Below are positions 45,937 through 56,242 of a stretch of 64,000 nucleotides of DNA, piece by piece. The stretch is from CAWCWN01 sp963799245 (lineage in GTDB: Bacteria; Chloroflexota; Ktedonobacteria; Ktedonobacterales; Ktedonobacteraceae). The stretch spans positions 310,001 to 374,000 of the forward strand of contig CAWCWN010000004.1 of assembly GCA_963799245.1 (NCBI GenBank). The letters are read 5' to 3'. Made by a program: the position numbers and the translations under genes. Every line of letters begins with the position of its first letter. Position 1 is the stretch's first letter. A model generated the notes under the pieces. The model searched no databases. It was not told the DNA's origin and was given only the letters and a program-made list of their open reading frames with translations.

Positions 45937-46056
45937 TACGCTACGCGCGCGCACGGCGCCACTCCCCAATTTGGTTAAAGGCTAGTCATTCGCAGGCAAA
46001 TACGCTATAATGAACGCTATATCAGCGGAACTAGTTCTCAGTTAAAGGACGATGCA

Positions 46057-47297
46057 ATGAGATGTCCCCAGTGTGGTCACGAGGTAGGCCAGGACGAAGC
46101 GTTCTGCGGGCAATGTGGTGCTCACATCACACCGGCGGGACAGGAACCGAAATGGTATACACACCACCTCCACCGCGCAGTGGGCAACTGAAACTTCCGC
46201 CCGTACCCTCGGCCCCCCTGGGCTACAACAATGGCAGGCCTGCCGCGCCAACTCCTACCGTTTACAATACCAACATATTGCCGCAGCAGGGGCCGCCGCC
46301 GGGCGCCGCGCTTGATCCCAATGCCTCGGCCTCGCGGCCAGGCGGTCAGCAGCCTGGCGAATTCTACCAGGATGCCACCGAGGCGATCTTACTTCATCCG
46401 ACCAATAATGCTCAGGGCCTGCCGCCGGGCTATAACCCGGCGTCGTTCCTGCCACCACCCCAGCAGGGGCCATACCCGGCAAGCGGTCAATACGGGCCGC
46501 AGATGCAGCCATTTCAGGCAGGCGCTTATACGCAGCATAGCTATCCCCAGGCGCCTCAATACCCGGGCGGCCAGAGCTATGCGGGTTACGGGGTTCAGCC
46601 CCAATATACGCCGCCACCGCCAGGGCGAAAGCCCCGTACAGGCCTGCTCATCGCCAGCATTGTGCTGGCAATTGTACTCACCAGCGTTTTTGCCTTTGGC
46701 GCCTTCTATCTCGCGCGCGGTCACAGTTCACCTCAGGTCGCGGCTACGCCGACCGCTGCGCCAACGCTGGCGCCGACCCCCAGTTCCACGGCCACACCTA
46801 TCCCATCTCCCACGGTTACGCCCACGCCCGCAGCCGACCCGAACTTCAGCTGGTGCACGACAGCATGTACCACGAAAGGCTTTATCGTAGAGTATCCCAA
46901 CGGCTGGAATCAGAGTCTGACGAGCGATCAAACGGGTGTGATGTTTCTCAACCCGGCCCAGCAGGATGAATATGCCGCATTCAAGGTACCCGTCACTCAG
47001 GCAGGCACAAACGCCAACCAGCTCGTCGTTAACGACCTGCAGAGCGGATTTGCCAATCAACCAGGCTATACACCGCCCGCCTCGACCGCGGTAACCACGA
47101 TCGGAGGCGAAACCTGGACATATGGCGTAGCATACTACCAGCCAAATACGCAAAGGGAGCGCGTCGAGGTATTCGCGACCGTCCACCTTGGCAAGAACTA
47201 TGTAATTGAGTTGCAGGCAGCCGATAGTGTGTTTGATCAGGTAAACAACCAGTATTATTCAACCATGATTGGCCGCTTCCAGTTTCAGCAAGCGTAG
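46057..47297 (+). pseudogene. Zinc-ribbon, proline-rich single-pass membrane protein, frameshifted
   Basis: Starts MRCPQCGHEVGQDEAFCGQCG, a zinc ribbon with two CxxC pairs, with AAAGGACG ahead. Near 46150 the reading must step back one base to enter the long second frame (MVYTPPPPRSGQLKLPPV). After about 150 Pro/Gln/Tyr-rich residues comes one membrane helix (LLIASIVLAIVLTSVFAFGAFYL), a Thr/Pro/Ala spacer (TPTAAPTLAPTPSSTATPIP), and an outer domain of about 150 residues (WCTTACTTKGFIVEYPNGWNQSL). Typical of large Chloroflexota envelope proteins. Function unknown. Confidence 0.7.
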
Positions 47298-47309
47298 TCT
47301 GGAGCAAGC

Positions 47310-48815
47310 TTGAGGTACCTTCTTATCATCCTGGTCTTTGTCAGCGGCATGACCAGTCTCGCCCTTGAAATGTGCGCATCGCGCCTGCTGGGGGCTTACT
47401 TTGGTACATCGCTCTATATCTGGGCCGCTCTGATTGGACTCATTCTGGTCTACCTGACCGTGGGATACTTCCTGGGAGGTCGCCTGGCCGACCGTTACCC
47501 CTCGCAACAGCTTCTTTGTAGTATAACGGGGCTGGCGGCCCTCTCAATCTCCATCCTGCCTTTTGTCAGTCAGCCAATTCTTGCCTGGTCGATCAGCGCT
47601 ATGTCACAGGTCTCGGTGAGCATTTTTCTCAGCTCACTGCTCGGCACAATCCTCCTTTTTGCGCTGCCGGTCACTCTGCTCGGTCTCGTTTCGCCCTTCG
47701 CCGTGCGCCTGGCGACAAAAGAGATAAGCCAGAGCGGGCGCGCCAGTGGTTCGCTCTATGCCATTTCAACCACTGGCAGTATCCTGGGCGCTTTCTTACC
47801 AGTGCTGTGGCTCATCCCAACCTTTGGGGTCAGGCGCAGCCTGCTCATTTTCGGCGCCCTGCTTTTCGCGGCTTCGCTGTGGGGCCTGCGGCTACGCTGG
47901 CGGCCCGTATTTGCGCTGCTACTGCTTGCGCTGGTCGTGCCTCTGGGCCCGCTGAAAGACATCCCCGGCTTGATCTACGATCAGGAATCGCTGTACAACT
48001 ACATTCAAGTTACCCAGCAGCCCGACGGCTCGCGCGAGCTCATCCTCAACGAAGGGCAGGCCATCCATTCCGTCTACTACCCCGATCCCAGCAGGGTTTT
48101 AACCGGCTGGTACTGGGATTATTTTCTGGCTGCGCCATATTTTAATCAGGGCTTTACGCCTGATAAACTGCATCGCGTCGGCATCATCGGCCTGGCGGCC
48201 GGTACTATCGCCCATCAATTCACTCAGGTCTACGGGCCGGTGCCCATAGACGGTGTCGAGATTGACCCTGCGATTGTCAATGTGGGTCGCAGGTATTTTG
48301 GCATGAATGAGCCCAACCTGCATGTTTACGAGCAGGACGGGCGGACCTTTATCGATACAACTTCAAGCAGCTATGATCTTATCGCCATCGACGCCTTCCA
48401 GCAGCCGTATATTCCTTTTCAATTGACGACACGCGAGTTCTTTCAAAAAATTCATCAGCACCTGTCGCCTGACGGCGTGGTCGTACTCAATACCGCGCAC
48501 AGCAACAGTGACTTCAGGCTGGTTCAGGCCTTTGTGAACACGATGAGCCAGGAATTCGCCGACGTCTATACCTTTAACGTTCCGGGGACCTTTAACACGG
48601 AGATTATGGCGACGGTGCAGCGCACCTCCATCAGTACATTCCAGCATAACCTGGCGCGGGCCGCCCCTGACAGCGTGATGTCCCAGATTGCCAGTGAGGT
48701 CCTACCGGTCGTTAGCGCGGCGCATGCCAACGGGGGTATCGTCTTCACTGATGATCGGGCCCCTATCGAAGAGATCACGGACCAGTTGTTGCTGGATTAT
48801 ATCCAGCAGCACTGA
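47310..48815 (+). CDS. Membrane-anchored spermidine-synthase-like protein
   Basis: A 501-residue protein with a TTG start (MRYLLIILVFVSG). The first about 210 residues hold six or seven hydrophobic segments (GLILVYLTVGYFLGGRLAD, LLGTILLFALPVTLLGLV). The rest is a spermidine synthase fold: IIGLAAGTIAHQF, VEIDPAIVNVGRRYFG, YDLIAIDAFQQPYIPF, and VVVLNTAHSNSDF. The catalytic Asp region of true spermidine synthases (D in DGVxQ) is not clearly kept, so polyamine synthesis is not certain. Follows the zinc-ribbon protein by 12 bp, probably one operon. Confidence 0.8.
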   Translation: MRYLLIILVFVSGMTSLALEMCASRLLGAYFGTSLYIWAALIGLILVYLTVGYFLGGRLADRYPSQQLLCSITGLAALSISILPFVSQPILAWSISAMSQVSVSIFLSSLLGTILLFALPVTLLGLVSPFAVRLATKEISQSGRASGSLYAISTTGSILGAFLPVLWLIPTFGVRRSLLIFGALLFAASLWGLRLRWRPVFALLLLALVVPLGPLKDIPGLIYDQESLYNYIQVTQQPDGSRELILNEGQAIHSVYYPDPSRVLTGWYWDYFLAAPYFNQGFTPDKLHRVGIIGLAAGTIAHQFTQVYGPVPIDGVEIDPAIVNVGRRYFGMNEPNLHVYEQDGRTFIDTTSSSYDLIAIDAFQQPYIPFQLTTREFFQKIHQHLSPDGVVVLNTAHSNSDFRLVQAFVNTMSQEFADVYTFNVPGTFNTEIMATVQRTSISTFQHNLARAAPDSVMSQIASEVLPVVSAAHANGGIVFTDDRAPIEEITDQLLLDYIQQH

Positions 48816-48922
48816 TGCTTTCTGTTCATTTACAAAGCGAGGGTGCAGGGAGCGCAGTGAGTTATGGCAACAGTGGAGTTTGCCCTGAGTAACAGAGACG
48901 TCTGAACTATATATTTCTAGCC

Positions 48923-48952
48923 TTGACAGTGGTTAAATATCTGGGGTATCGT
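48923..48952 (+). promoter_or_regulatory. Predicted sigma-70-type promoter of purA
   Basis: TTGACA at 48923-48928, 18-bp spacer, TATCGT at 48947-48952, 41 bp ahead of the purA ATG, which has a GAAGGGAT Shine-Dalgarno. Confidence 0.5.
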
Positions 48953-48992
48953 AGCAGTGGCAATAAAGAATAGCTGAGAAGGGATAATTTTT

Positions 48993-50321
48993 ATGGCGGT
49001 CGTTGCAGTTATTGGGGCACAATGGGGAGACGAGGGCAAGGGCAAGATAGTCGATGAGCTGGCGATGCATGCCGAGTACGTGGTGCGCTACCAGGGAGGC
49101 AGCAACGCAGGTCACCGGGTTGTGCATGAAGAAAGAGAATTTGTCTTTCGGCTTGTACCATCGGGCATACTTTACCCCAACACCACCTGTATTATCGGCA
49201 ATGGCGTTGTTGTGGACCCCAAGGGACTTATTGCGGAACTGGATGAGCTGCGGCGGCTGGGTGTAGATGTTTCTCAGCTCTGCATCAGCGAACGAGCGCA
49301 TGTCGTTATGCCCTATCATTTTGTCCTGGATCGCCTCGAGGAGCAGGCGCGCGGGGCAGACAAGATCGACAGCACCCAGCGCGGCATCGGGCCGGCCTAT
49401 GTGGATAAACACGCGCGAACGGGCATTCGCATGGCCGACCTGCTCGATGTTGACACCTTTCGCGCCAAGCTCTCAACCATCTTGCAGCAGAAGAACCGCA
49501 TGATCACGCAGATCTACGGCCAGCCCGCGCTCTCGCTCGAGGAGATTCACGGCGAATATTTCGGCTATGGACTGCAGCTGCGCCCGTATATCATAGATAC
49601 ACAGGCCATGCTTCACGAGGCATTATTTGAGCGCCAGCTGATCCTGCTGGAGGGCGCGCAGGGGGCACTGCTCGACATCGACTTTGGCACCTATCCCTAC
49701 GTCACATCATCCTCAACGATGTCGTCAAACGCCGCCGGTGGCGCCGGGCTCCCCCCGCACTCAATCGACCGCGTGATCGGCGTCTTCAAAGCCTACATTA
49801 CTCGTGTCGGCAGCGGACCCATGCCTACCGAGCTATTTGATGCAACGGGGCGCCTCCTGCGCGATCGCGGCCATGAATATGGCACGAACACGGGCAGAGA
49901 GCGGCGCTGTGGCTGGTTCGACGCGGTCGCGGGCCGCTTTGTGGCGCAGTTGAATGGTCTGGATGCCGCGGTCATCACCAAGCTGGACGTGCTTGACGTC
50001 TTCCCCACCATCAAAATCTGTACCGCCTACCAGCTGCACGGGAAAACGATCCACAGCCTGCCGGCCAGTATGAACGACCTGGCCGCCTGTGAGCCCATCT
50101 ACGAAGAAGTGGCAGGCTGGCAGTGCGATACCACGTGCATTGACTCCTACGACGAGTTGCCGCCGGCGGCGAAGAAGTATTTAAAGCGCATCGAGGAACT
50201 TATAGAAACGCCCATCGCGATGATCTCGGTCAGCCCGCAGAGAGGCAAGACCATTCAGGTCAAGAACCTCCTGCAGGCCCCGGAACACGATGCGCGCTAT
50301 CCACGCAACGCCATGAGGTAA
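48993..50321 (+). CDS. purA: Adenylosuccinate synthetase
   Basis: A 442-residue protein: GAQWGDEGKGKIVDELA (P-loop), VVRYQGGSNAGHRV, RGIGPAYVDKHARTGIRM, LLEGAQGALLDIDFGTYPYVTSS, GVFKAYITRVGSGPMPTEL, GRERRCGWFDAVAGRF and ITKLDVLD. Uses GTP to join aspartate to IMP, the first step to AMP. Complete and unbroken, normal length (about 430). Downstream rsmG is on the opposite strand. Confidence 0.97.
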   Translation: MAVVAVIGAQWGDEGKGKIVDELAMHAEYVVRYQGGSNAGHRVVHEEREFVFRLVPSGILYPNTTCIIGNGVVVDPKGLIAELDELRRLGVDVSQLCISERAHVVMPYHFVLDRLEEQARGADKIDSTQRGIGPAYVDKHARTGIRMADLLDVDTFRAKLSTILQQKNRMITQIYGQPALSLEEIHGEYFGYGLQLRPYIIDTQAMLHEALFERQLILLEGAQGALLDIDFGTYPYVTSSSTMSSNAAGGAGLPPHSIDRVIGVFKAYITRVGSGPMPTELFDATGRLLRDRGHEYGTNTGRERRCGWFDAVAGRFVAQLNGLDAAVITKLDVLDVFPTIKICTAYQLHGKTIHSLPASMNDLAACEPIYEEVAGWQCDTTCIDSYDELPPAAKKYLKRIEELIETPIAMISVSPQRGKTIQVKNLLQAPEHDARYPRNAMR

Positions 50322-50389
50322 AAATCCTGGCGCTTGCTTGATATTTGCTTGCAGCGTCCTTGCAGCTGTAGAACAGGGGCATTAGCGAG

Positions 50390-51129
50390 CTAGCTCGCGC
50401 CCAATGGTCTCTTCGCAATGGCCGCCCCCGCGCGCGGAAATTCGGCGGGGCATGGCGTTCGCTGCTCCCAGACCAGCAGGCGCCGCCCATCATCGTTCAG
50501 GCCTGGCAGGGTCACCTCCACAGCGGCCTTGAATGTGGCACCCACTGCCCGGGCGGCTCTCTTGCCCGCGCTTACTTCTTGCGCCAGGTCGCCTTTTTTC
50601 AACAGGACGATCTGGCCGCCTACGCGGCAAAAGGGCGCTGCATATTCTAAAAGCCGTGGTATTGAGGCGACCGCGCGCGCCGTTACCACATCGAATTGCA
50701 GGCGATAGTCCTGCCGCCGGGCCAGCTCTTCCGCGCGTCCATGCACGGCAAACGCATCCTCCAGCTGCAAGGTCGCGATGCTATGCCTTAAAAAAGTGAC
50801 TTTTTTAGCGGTTGCCTCCAACAGCACGACCCTCCAGTGGGGGCGAGCAAGCTTAAGGGGGAGGCCGGGGAAACCCGCGCCGGAGCCAATATCCAGCAGG
50901 CTGGCAGGAGATACATCATCATACGCCCGTAGTACAGACAGAGAATCGAGAAAGTGTTTGAGCAGGACCTCCTCAGGGTCGCTGATGGCGGTGAGATTGA
51001 TGCGGCTGTTCCACAGCGAGCAGTTCCTGCCGATAGCGCAGGAACTGCTCAAAGGCCGTGCCCCCTGCCTATACTCGAGGGCAAGCCTATGCAGGCCCTG
51101 GACAAAGGTACCCAGAGAACCATGTCCAT
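50390..51129 (-). CDS. rsmG: 16S rRNA (guanine527-N7)-methyltransferase, garbled N-terminus
   Basis: From about residue 45 the protein is normal: WNSRINLTAISDPEEVLLKHFLDSL, LLDIGSGAGFPGLPLKLA, VVLLEATAKKVTFLRH, VVTARAVASIPRLLEYAAPF and GQIVLLKKG. Upstream the real sequence moves to another frame for about 17 residues: a G added to the GGGGG run near 51060 gives GTAFEQFLRYRQELL, and the frame returns near 51015 before WNSRINL. Two errors thus compensate and leave an open but wrong stretch. The start near 51129 is uncertain. RsmG methylates G527 of 16S rRNA near the decoding site. Confidence 0.8.
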
Positions 51130-51166
51130 CGAGTAACCGTCCATCAGGCGATAAAAGAGAGCATAA

Positions 51167-51198
51167 AAAAACTCCCAACATGTAGGATGGGAGTTTTT
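51167..51198 (-). terminator. Intrinsic terminator between rsmG and the VWA gene
   Basis: Stem AAAAACTCCCA/TGGGAGTTTTT of 11 bp with a 10-nt loop, T-rich on the minus strand side (TTTTTTTATGC). It starts 4 bp past the VWA stop and ends transcription of the MoxR-VWA pair. Confidence 0.8.
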
Positions 51199-51201
51199 CG
51201 G

Positions 51202-53341
51202 TTAAGAGACGAACTTCCGCTTGCTATTCAGATAATCAACCAGCAGGTATTCACCGAGATTGTTTTTATCAGCATAGAAGGTACGCCCATGGTTGATCTG
51301 TGACATCTGATTGACAAAGGCGATCATCCAGTTATCATCCTCTAGCATGAAGGTATTGATGGTGATGCCTTCACGGGTGCAGCGCTGTACCTCCAGCAGC
51401 GTCTGTTGCTCTGCCAGGTGATTATAGGGCCAGTTGAAGAGCCATTCGCCATCCTCATACCAGACGGTAGGGCCGCCATCGGTAATCATGATGATCTGCT
51501 TGTTCGCACCGCGATGCCGGGCCAGCAGCTGGCGCGATAGCATCAATCCATGCGCCATATTTGTGCCCTGCTATTGTCTAGCGGCTCATCTCGATCAATT
51601 CATTCGGTTTAAATTCCTGGGCAATGCGCGAAAAACCGACGATATAGAGGTTATCACGCGGAAACTGCGAGCGGATCAGGCTTTCCAGAGCGACAGCGAC
51701 TTTCTTTGCCGCGGGTTGACAGCCATTGTAGACCATGCTCAGACTCATATCGATCATGAGCACAGTCGAGGATTGCGTGGTAAATTCGGTGCGATAGACC
51801 TCGAAATCTTCTTTTTCTAGCCCAACAGGCGTACCTGTCCCACGCCTGTGCACGGCATTCATCAGCGTTTTTTCCAGGTCCAGCAGGAAGGGGTCGCCGA
51901 ATTGATAGGCCTTGCTCTCATCAGTACGCTCCCCACCAACGCCGCGGAAAGGGCTGACGTGACGGCCGAAGCCATCACGTTTGAGCTTATTGAAGATGTC
52001 CTGCAGGGCCTTCTGGCCGATTTTGCGAATGCCGCGCGCGGTCAATTCCCAGCGATTACCTTTTTTCTGGATATAGCCCGCCTCTTCAAGCATCTTCATC
52101 AGCTCTTTCAATTGCTCAACCGACTGATACTCTTCGTCACCCAGCAGTTCTTTGACCTTTTCGCTATCGATGGCCTCCAGGTTATCCATGCGACGAGCTT
52201 CATTGAACTGGTCTTCCAGCCCTTCCATCTGCTGCAGGCGGCTCATCATGCGCATGGCCTCGTTGAAGGGCAGGGATTCGTTGCCCCGGAAGTTGAAGCG
52301 CGTGCGCATCCGCTCCATTGGGGCCACGGCCTCCAGGTTCTGCGCCAGTTCCATCAAATCCACACGAATGCGATCATCACCCATCAGCTGCTCCATGAGA
52401 TTTTGCAGCTCTTCGCGTTGATCTGGCGAAAGGTTATCCATGATGCCCTGCATGGCAGCCATCTGCATCTGCATCTGCTCGATCAGGTCATCCAGCGAAT
52501 TCACTCCCGGGAAATACTCGCCGTGCTTCTGCATAAAGGAGTCGAAATCCGGCTCTTTGCCCTCCTGTCGCTCACGCAGCATCTTATTGAGGTCACGAAT
52601 CATTTCGCGCATTCTGGCGATATCTTCAGGGGTCATGTTCTGCAGCGATTGCTGCATCCCCTGGAAGAACTGCTGCATCATCTGCTGCTGCAGGCCATCC
52701 ATCAGTTCTTTGAATTTATCACGCGCCTCGTCATCCATGAAGTCATACTCGGAGAGTCCTTTGATCTGACCCGGCACATCCCCTGGCAGCTTATCCAGAT
52801 AGTCTTGCTTGCGCCTGGCAATCATCTCCAGCATCTTGCGCTTCTGCTCGGGGGTGAGATCGTCATCCTCCCCAGTGCCGGACTGGCCTTCTTGTCCATC
52901 CTGGTTTTGACTTTATAGGTTTGTTGCTGGCCCTCCTGATCTTGCTGTCCAGCCTGGGGTTGTTGGTCCTGCTCGTTATTGTGGTTGATCATCTATTGCC
53001 ATCCAGGCGTCCTGAATGCCTTCGCGCTCCAGCTGCTTGATCTCTTCAAGCTTTTCGCGCAGGTCATCCATGACACCGGAGGCCATGTTATAGCGGTTGA
53101 GCTGCTGGTTGCGCTGGTTGCGCATACGCTCCATCAGTTCGCGCAGGCCCATCGTCTGCTTTCCATCTTCATTGCAAATGCCCTCCTGCATCAGGCGTTT
53201 GAGAGCCTGCTGCAGGTTGCCATTCTCCATATAATCATCTGAAAGGGCCTTTAAAATGTCATCAGCATCGAGTCCTTCAATGCGCTGTGAACCGTCCCAG
53301 CGCGAATATCCATAGCGATTCTTAAAAAAGCGCTCGAACAT
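51202..53341 (-). pseudogene. VWA-domain protein of MoxR-VWA pair, several frameshifts
   Basis: In order: an N-terminal part (MFERFFKNRYGYSRWDGSQ to about 52990), a Gln-rich link (NNEQDQQPQAGQQDQ) in another frame, then the long middle (LTPEQKRKMLEMIARRKQDYL) with helical, Met/Gln-rich regions, the VWA domain with MIDMSLSMVYNG (DxSxS metal site), and, past two more breaks near 51565-51585, the end (QGTNMAHGLMLSRQLLARHRG, IIMITDGGPTVW). Two single C additions there give MSPLDNSQGTNM. About 710 residues when joined. Works with the neighbouring ATPase as a chelatase-like or chaperone-like system. Most likely sequence error rather than decay. Confidence 0.82.
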
Positions 53342-53364
53342 GGTGGTGTCCCTTTATTGCTTGC

Positions 53365-54762
53365 CTAACGGCGGTAGCGTACCTTACCACTGACTTCATC
53401 CTTATTAAGACGGCGGTTCAAATGGAGGCCTTCAAGGATAAATTCGACGCTCGAGGCGATACTCGCAGGGCTGCCACGTCCATTTAATTTATCGATAGCC
53501 TTACTTAATCCACCCACTTTAGAGAGCTGATTGACGTATTCCATGGACGGCATATCATCACCGACATGCACACTCAGGCCGCGCTCGAAGCCAGCCACAA
53601 GTTGTTCAAAGTCGCGCTGCTCAAAGTACTCGCCAAAGACATTGAGCACCGCTGCATTGATCAATTTCTGGATGACGCGCTCTTCCTTGACTTCGCCCAC
53701 AGTATCAAGCTCAATCTTGCCCGCCGTTGAGGCAATAATGGCCGCAAGATCGCTGATGCGCGGGGCGATATTGCGCTCCTTCAAACGCAAAGCTCGCCGG
53801 CTGGCGCTGCTGAGCACATTCTCGAAGTTTGAGACGGAGACGCGCACACTCACGCCTGAGCGCTGGCTGATATCATTGCTGCGCCGCGCCAGCTGGGTAA
53901 TCTCGGCAATCACCTCTTTCATAAATTGCGGGAAAATGATGTCCAGGCCCTCGGTAATAAAGTGATTACTTTCGGATTCCATGATCTGGATCTCGTGCTC
54001 AAGGCTGAGGGGATAGTGCGTGCGAATTTCCGAGCCGACCCGGTCTTTGAGGGGAGTAATAATACGCCCGCGGTTGGTGTAGTCTTCCGGGTTGGCGCTG
54101 GCGACGACATACACGTCCAGTGGCAGGCGAATTTTATAGCCACGGATCTGCACATCGCGCTCCTCCATGATATTTAACAGGCCCACCTGGATGCGCTCAG
54201 CCAGGTCGGGCAGCTCATTGATACAGAAAATTCCGCGATTGGTGCGAGGAATCATCCCATAGTGGATGGTAAGCTCATCCGATAGATAGCGGCCCTCGGC
54301 TACGCGTACGGGATCTACCTCACCCACCAGGTCGGAGATGGTGATATCGGGCGTTGCCAGCTTCTCACCATAGCGTTTATCGCGCGCCAACCAGGCGATC
54401 TCTACATCATCGCCCTGTTCATCAACTTTAGCGCGACATGCCTTGCAGATCGGCTCATAAGGGTTATCATTGATCTCACACCCCTCGATAACCGGGATCA
54501 CTTCATCCAACAGGTTTACCAGACTGCGGGCCATACGTGTCTTCGCCTGACCTCGTTCGCCAAGAAAAATAATATCCTGGCCAGAGAGGATGGCGTTTTC
54601 TATCTGAGGTATGACGGTCTCTTCGTAGCCAATTATTCCTGGGAACAACTCCTCCCCTCTACGAATCTTTTGAATGAGATTTTTCCGCAACTCTTCCTTA
54701 ATCAGAGAGCAACCTATATCCACTTTCACGCAACTCACCAATTGTGCGTGGTCGAGTAACAA
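53365..54762 (-). CDS. MoxR/magnesium-chelatase-like AAA+ ATPase
   Basis: Up to 465 residues; the true start may be up to 25 codons downstream. AAA+ parts: ELFPGIIGYEETVIPQIENA, Walker A FLGERGQAKTRMARSLV, Walker B region GIFCINELPDLAERIQ, sensor/arginine regions VVASANPEDYTNRGRIITP and LKDRVGSEIRTHYP. Cysteine pair ICKACRAK near residue 107 in an insert. Lies 24 bp upstream of the VWA gene on the same strand. MoxR-VWA pairs assemble or activate metal-dependent enzymes or secreted proteins; the target here is unknown. Confidence 0.87.
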   Translation of the reverse strand: MLLDHAQLVSCVKVDIGCSLIKEELRKNLIQKIRRGEELFPGIIGYEETVIPQIENAILSGQDIIFLGERGQAKTRMARSLVNLLDEVIPVIEGCEINDNPYEPICKACRAKVDEQGDDVEIAWLARDKRYGEKLATPDITISDLVGEVDPVRVAEGRYLSDELTIHYGMIPRTNRGIFCINELPDLAERIQVGLLNIMEERDVQIRGYKIRLPLDVYVVASANPEDYTNRGRIITPLKDRVGSEIRTHYPLSLEHEIQIMESESNHFITEGLDIIFPQFMKEVIAEITQLARRSNDISQRSGVSVRVSVSNFENVLSSASRRALRLKERNIAPRISDLAAIIASTAGKIELDTVGEVKEERVIQKLINAAVLNVFGEYFEQRDFEQLVAGFERGLSVHVGDDMPSMEYVNQLSKVGGLSKAIDKLNGRGSPASIASSVEFILEGLHLNRRLNKDEVSGKVRYRR

Positions 54763-54939
54763 TGGTCATTCGGTTTATGTATACCTTTCTTGGGGCTGGC
54801 TAGGTGGAATGCATGTCCGGGATAGGGGATAATCAACCAATCCTGCATGATTCCCGACTGTACCATCAACAGGTGGAACCAATCTGATTCTACCGCTTCA
54901 GCAAGAAAACGCAAGAGGATGTGAATTGTCGGCCATTTT

Positions 54940-56148
54940 TCATGGCAGCGGAACTTCTACATCGGCCCAGATCGCGCCCTCATAATATTGATTGGCGCGC
55001 GCGCCACCCGGAGCGAGCTGACGGGCCACGTCCGCCAGGAACTTACGGCGCTCCTCCAGCGCCAGGCCGGGTGTCGTTGCGGCAGGGTCATCGATAACCC
55101 AGGGGGAGATGGCCAGTATTTCTCCTTTGAGAGGCTTACCCGTCAGCGTATGCACAAAACCATCATTGCCCACAAAGTTGCGGCAGGGATGAGGCTCAAG
55201 GGCGCTTTTCATAGTAATGGTGGACTGACCATCAAAGGTGACATCAAAGAAATTTCCTACCTGCATACTACAAACGTTATAACGCAGGTGGTGATATTCG
55301 TCCTGCACACTGCCAAGTACCGAGTTGAGCCACTCCTGCGGCTGCCAGGCACAGGTTTTTGAAGGCGCGGCCCAGGGCTGATCGTTGGCATCATTCTGCA
55401 GCACGATAACCGCTCCCAGCTCGTCCAGCCTGCGCAGGTAAGCGGGACTAAACGCATCAAGGCTAATCGCTATACCTATTTTGCCGAGCTCCGTCTCATA
55501 TACCTGGACAGCCTCTAGCTTACCCGGCGTCAAATCGAGTACTGTTTTTTCGCTCTCCGTCAGAAATACCTTATCGCTCGCGCCGATCAGCCGGCCGTCC
55601 GGGCCCCATAAAAACCCCGTATTGTACACGCCAGGGTCTACTGGCAGGTAGACCTGCCCCGTGTTGCGCCGCCCAAAACGGTGAATATCTAGCGTCGAGG
55701 TGGAGCGTTGTACATGCGGCGTAATCGTACTTGCCGCCAGGTACAGCGAATGTTCGGCCGCAAGCCTGCTCAGCGTGCTCACAAATGGACGATAGAGCAC
55801 ATCCGCGAGTGAGAGCAGGAGTGAGCGCACCAGGGAAACACCAGGATAGAGGCGACGATAATGCGCCATGCGCCGCCCATAGCCCAGGGCCAGCATGCTG
55901 ATGGCAACGTTCGAGGTCTGCATAAAACGCGCTAAATAGCCCCGCCTGCCCGTCAACGCCAGGGGAAGGCCCAGGCATTCCCCCAGGACGACGAGATTCG
56001 GCCGCCCTTTTGCCAGGTGGGGCAGCGCCAGGCTCACGACGCGCTCAAGCTCAGCCGTGAAGCTGCGCTCCGAATGAGCGGCCTCCAGGTTCATACGATT
56101 GCCCACAGCAATCAATCTCGCCGGTCGCGTCGAGGTAGCACTCAGCAC
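54940..56148 (-). CDS. Nitrilase-superfamily protein with Ser in place of catalytic Cys
   Basis: About 402 residues from GTG at 56148, chosen for AAAGGAG six bases ahead. Carbon-nitrogen hydrolases use Glu-Lys-Cys. Here Glu is in LVVLGECLGLPL and Lys in GASDKVFLTESEK, but where GxxICYD would hold Cys the sequence reads GIAISLDAFSPAYLRRL. The usual last Glu region (QNDANDQPWAA) differs too. Catalysis of the normal kind is unlikely; a Ser nucleophile or a binding role is possible. The N-terminal about 100 residues include LLLSLADVLYRPF, longer than in typical members. Confidence 0.7.
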   Translation of the reverse strand: MLSATSTRPARLIAVGNRMNLEAAHSERSFTAELERVVSLALPHLAKGRPNLVVLGECLGLPLALTGRRGYLARFMQTSNVAISMLALGYGRRMAHYRRLYPGVSLVRSLLLSLADVLYRPFVSTLSRLAAEHSLYLAASTITPHVQRSTSTLDIHRFGRRNTGQVYLPVDPGVYNTGFLWGPDGRLIGASDKVFLTESEKTVLDLTPGKLEAVQVYETELGKIGIAISLDAFSPAYLRRLDELGAVIVLQNDANDQPWAAPSKTCAWQPQEWLNSVLGSVQDEYHHLRYNVCSMQVGNFFDVTFDGQSTITMKSALEPHPCRNFVGNDGFVHTLTGKPLKGEILAISPWVIDDPAATTPGLALEERRKFLADVARQLAPGGARANQYYEGAIWADVEVPLP

Positions 56149-56242
56149 GGTAGACTCCTTTAATACTCTGCGCTTGACGCACATCAGTCTACCATAGATG
56201 GCAACCAGGGTCGAGAGGCGAAGGTGGAATTACAATGCGCTA

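Noticed and set aside
51560..51590. TAG in the VWA gene as a possible recoding signal
   Set aside because: Restoring single C bases on each side gives a smooth family-like sequence without the TAG, so an error is simpler.
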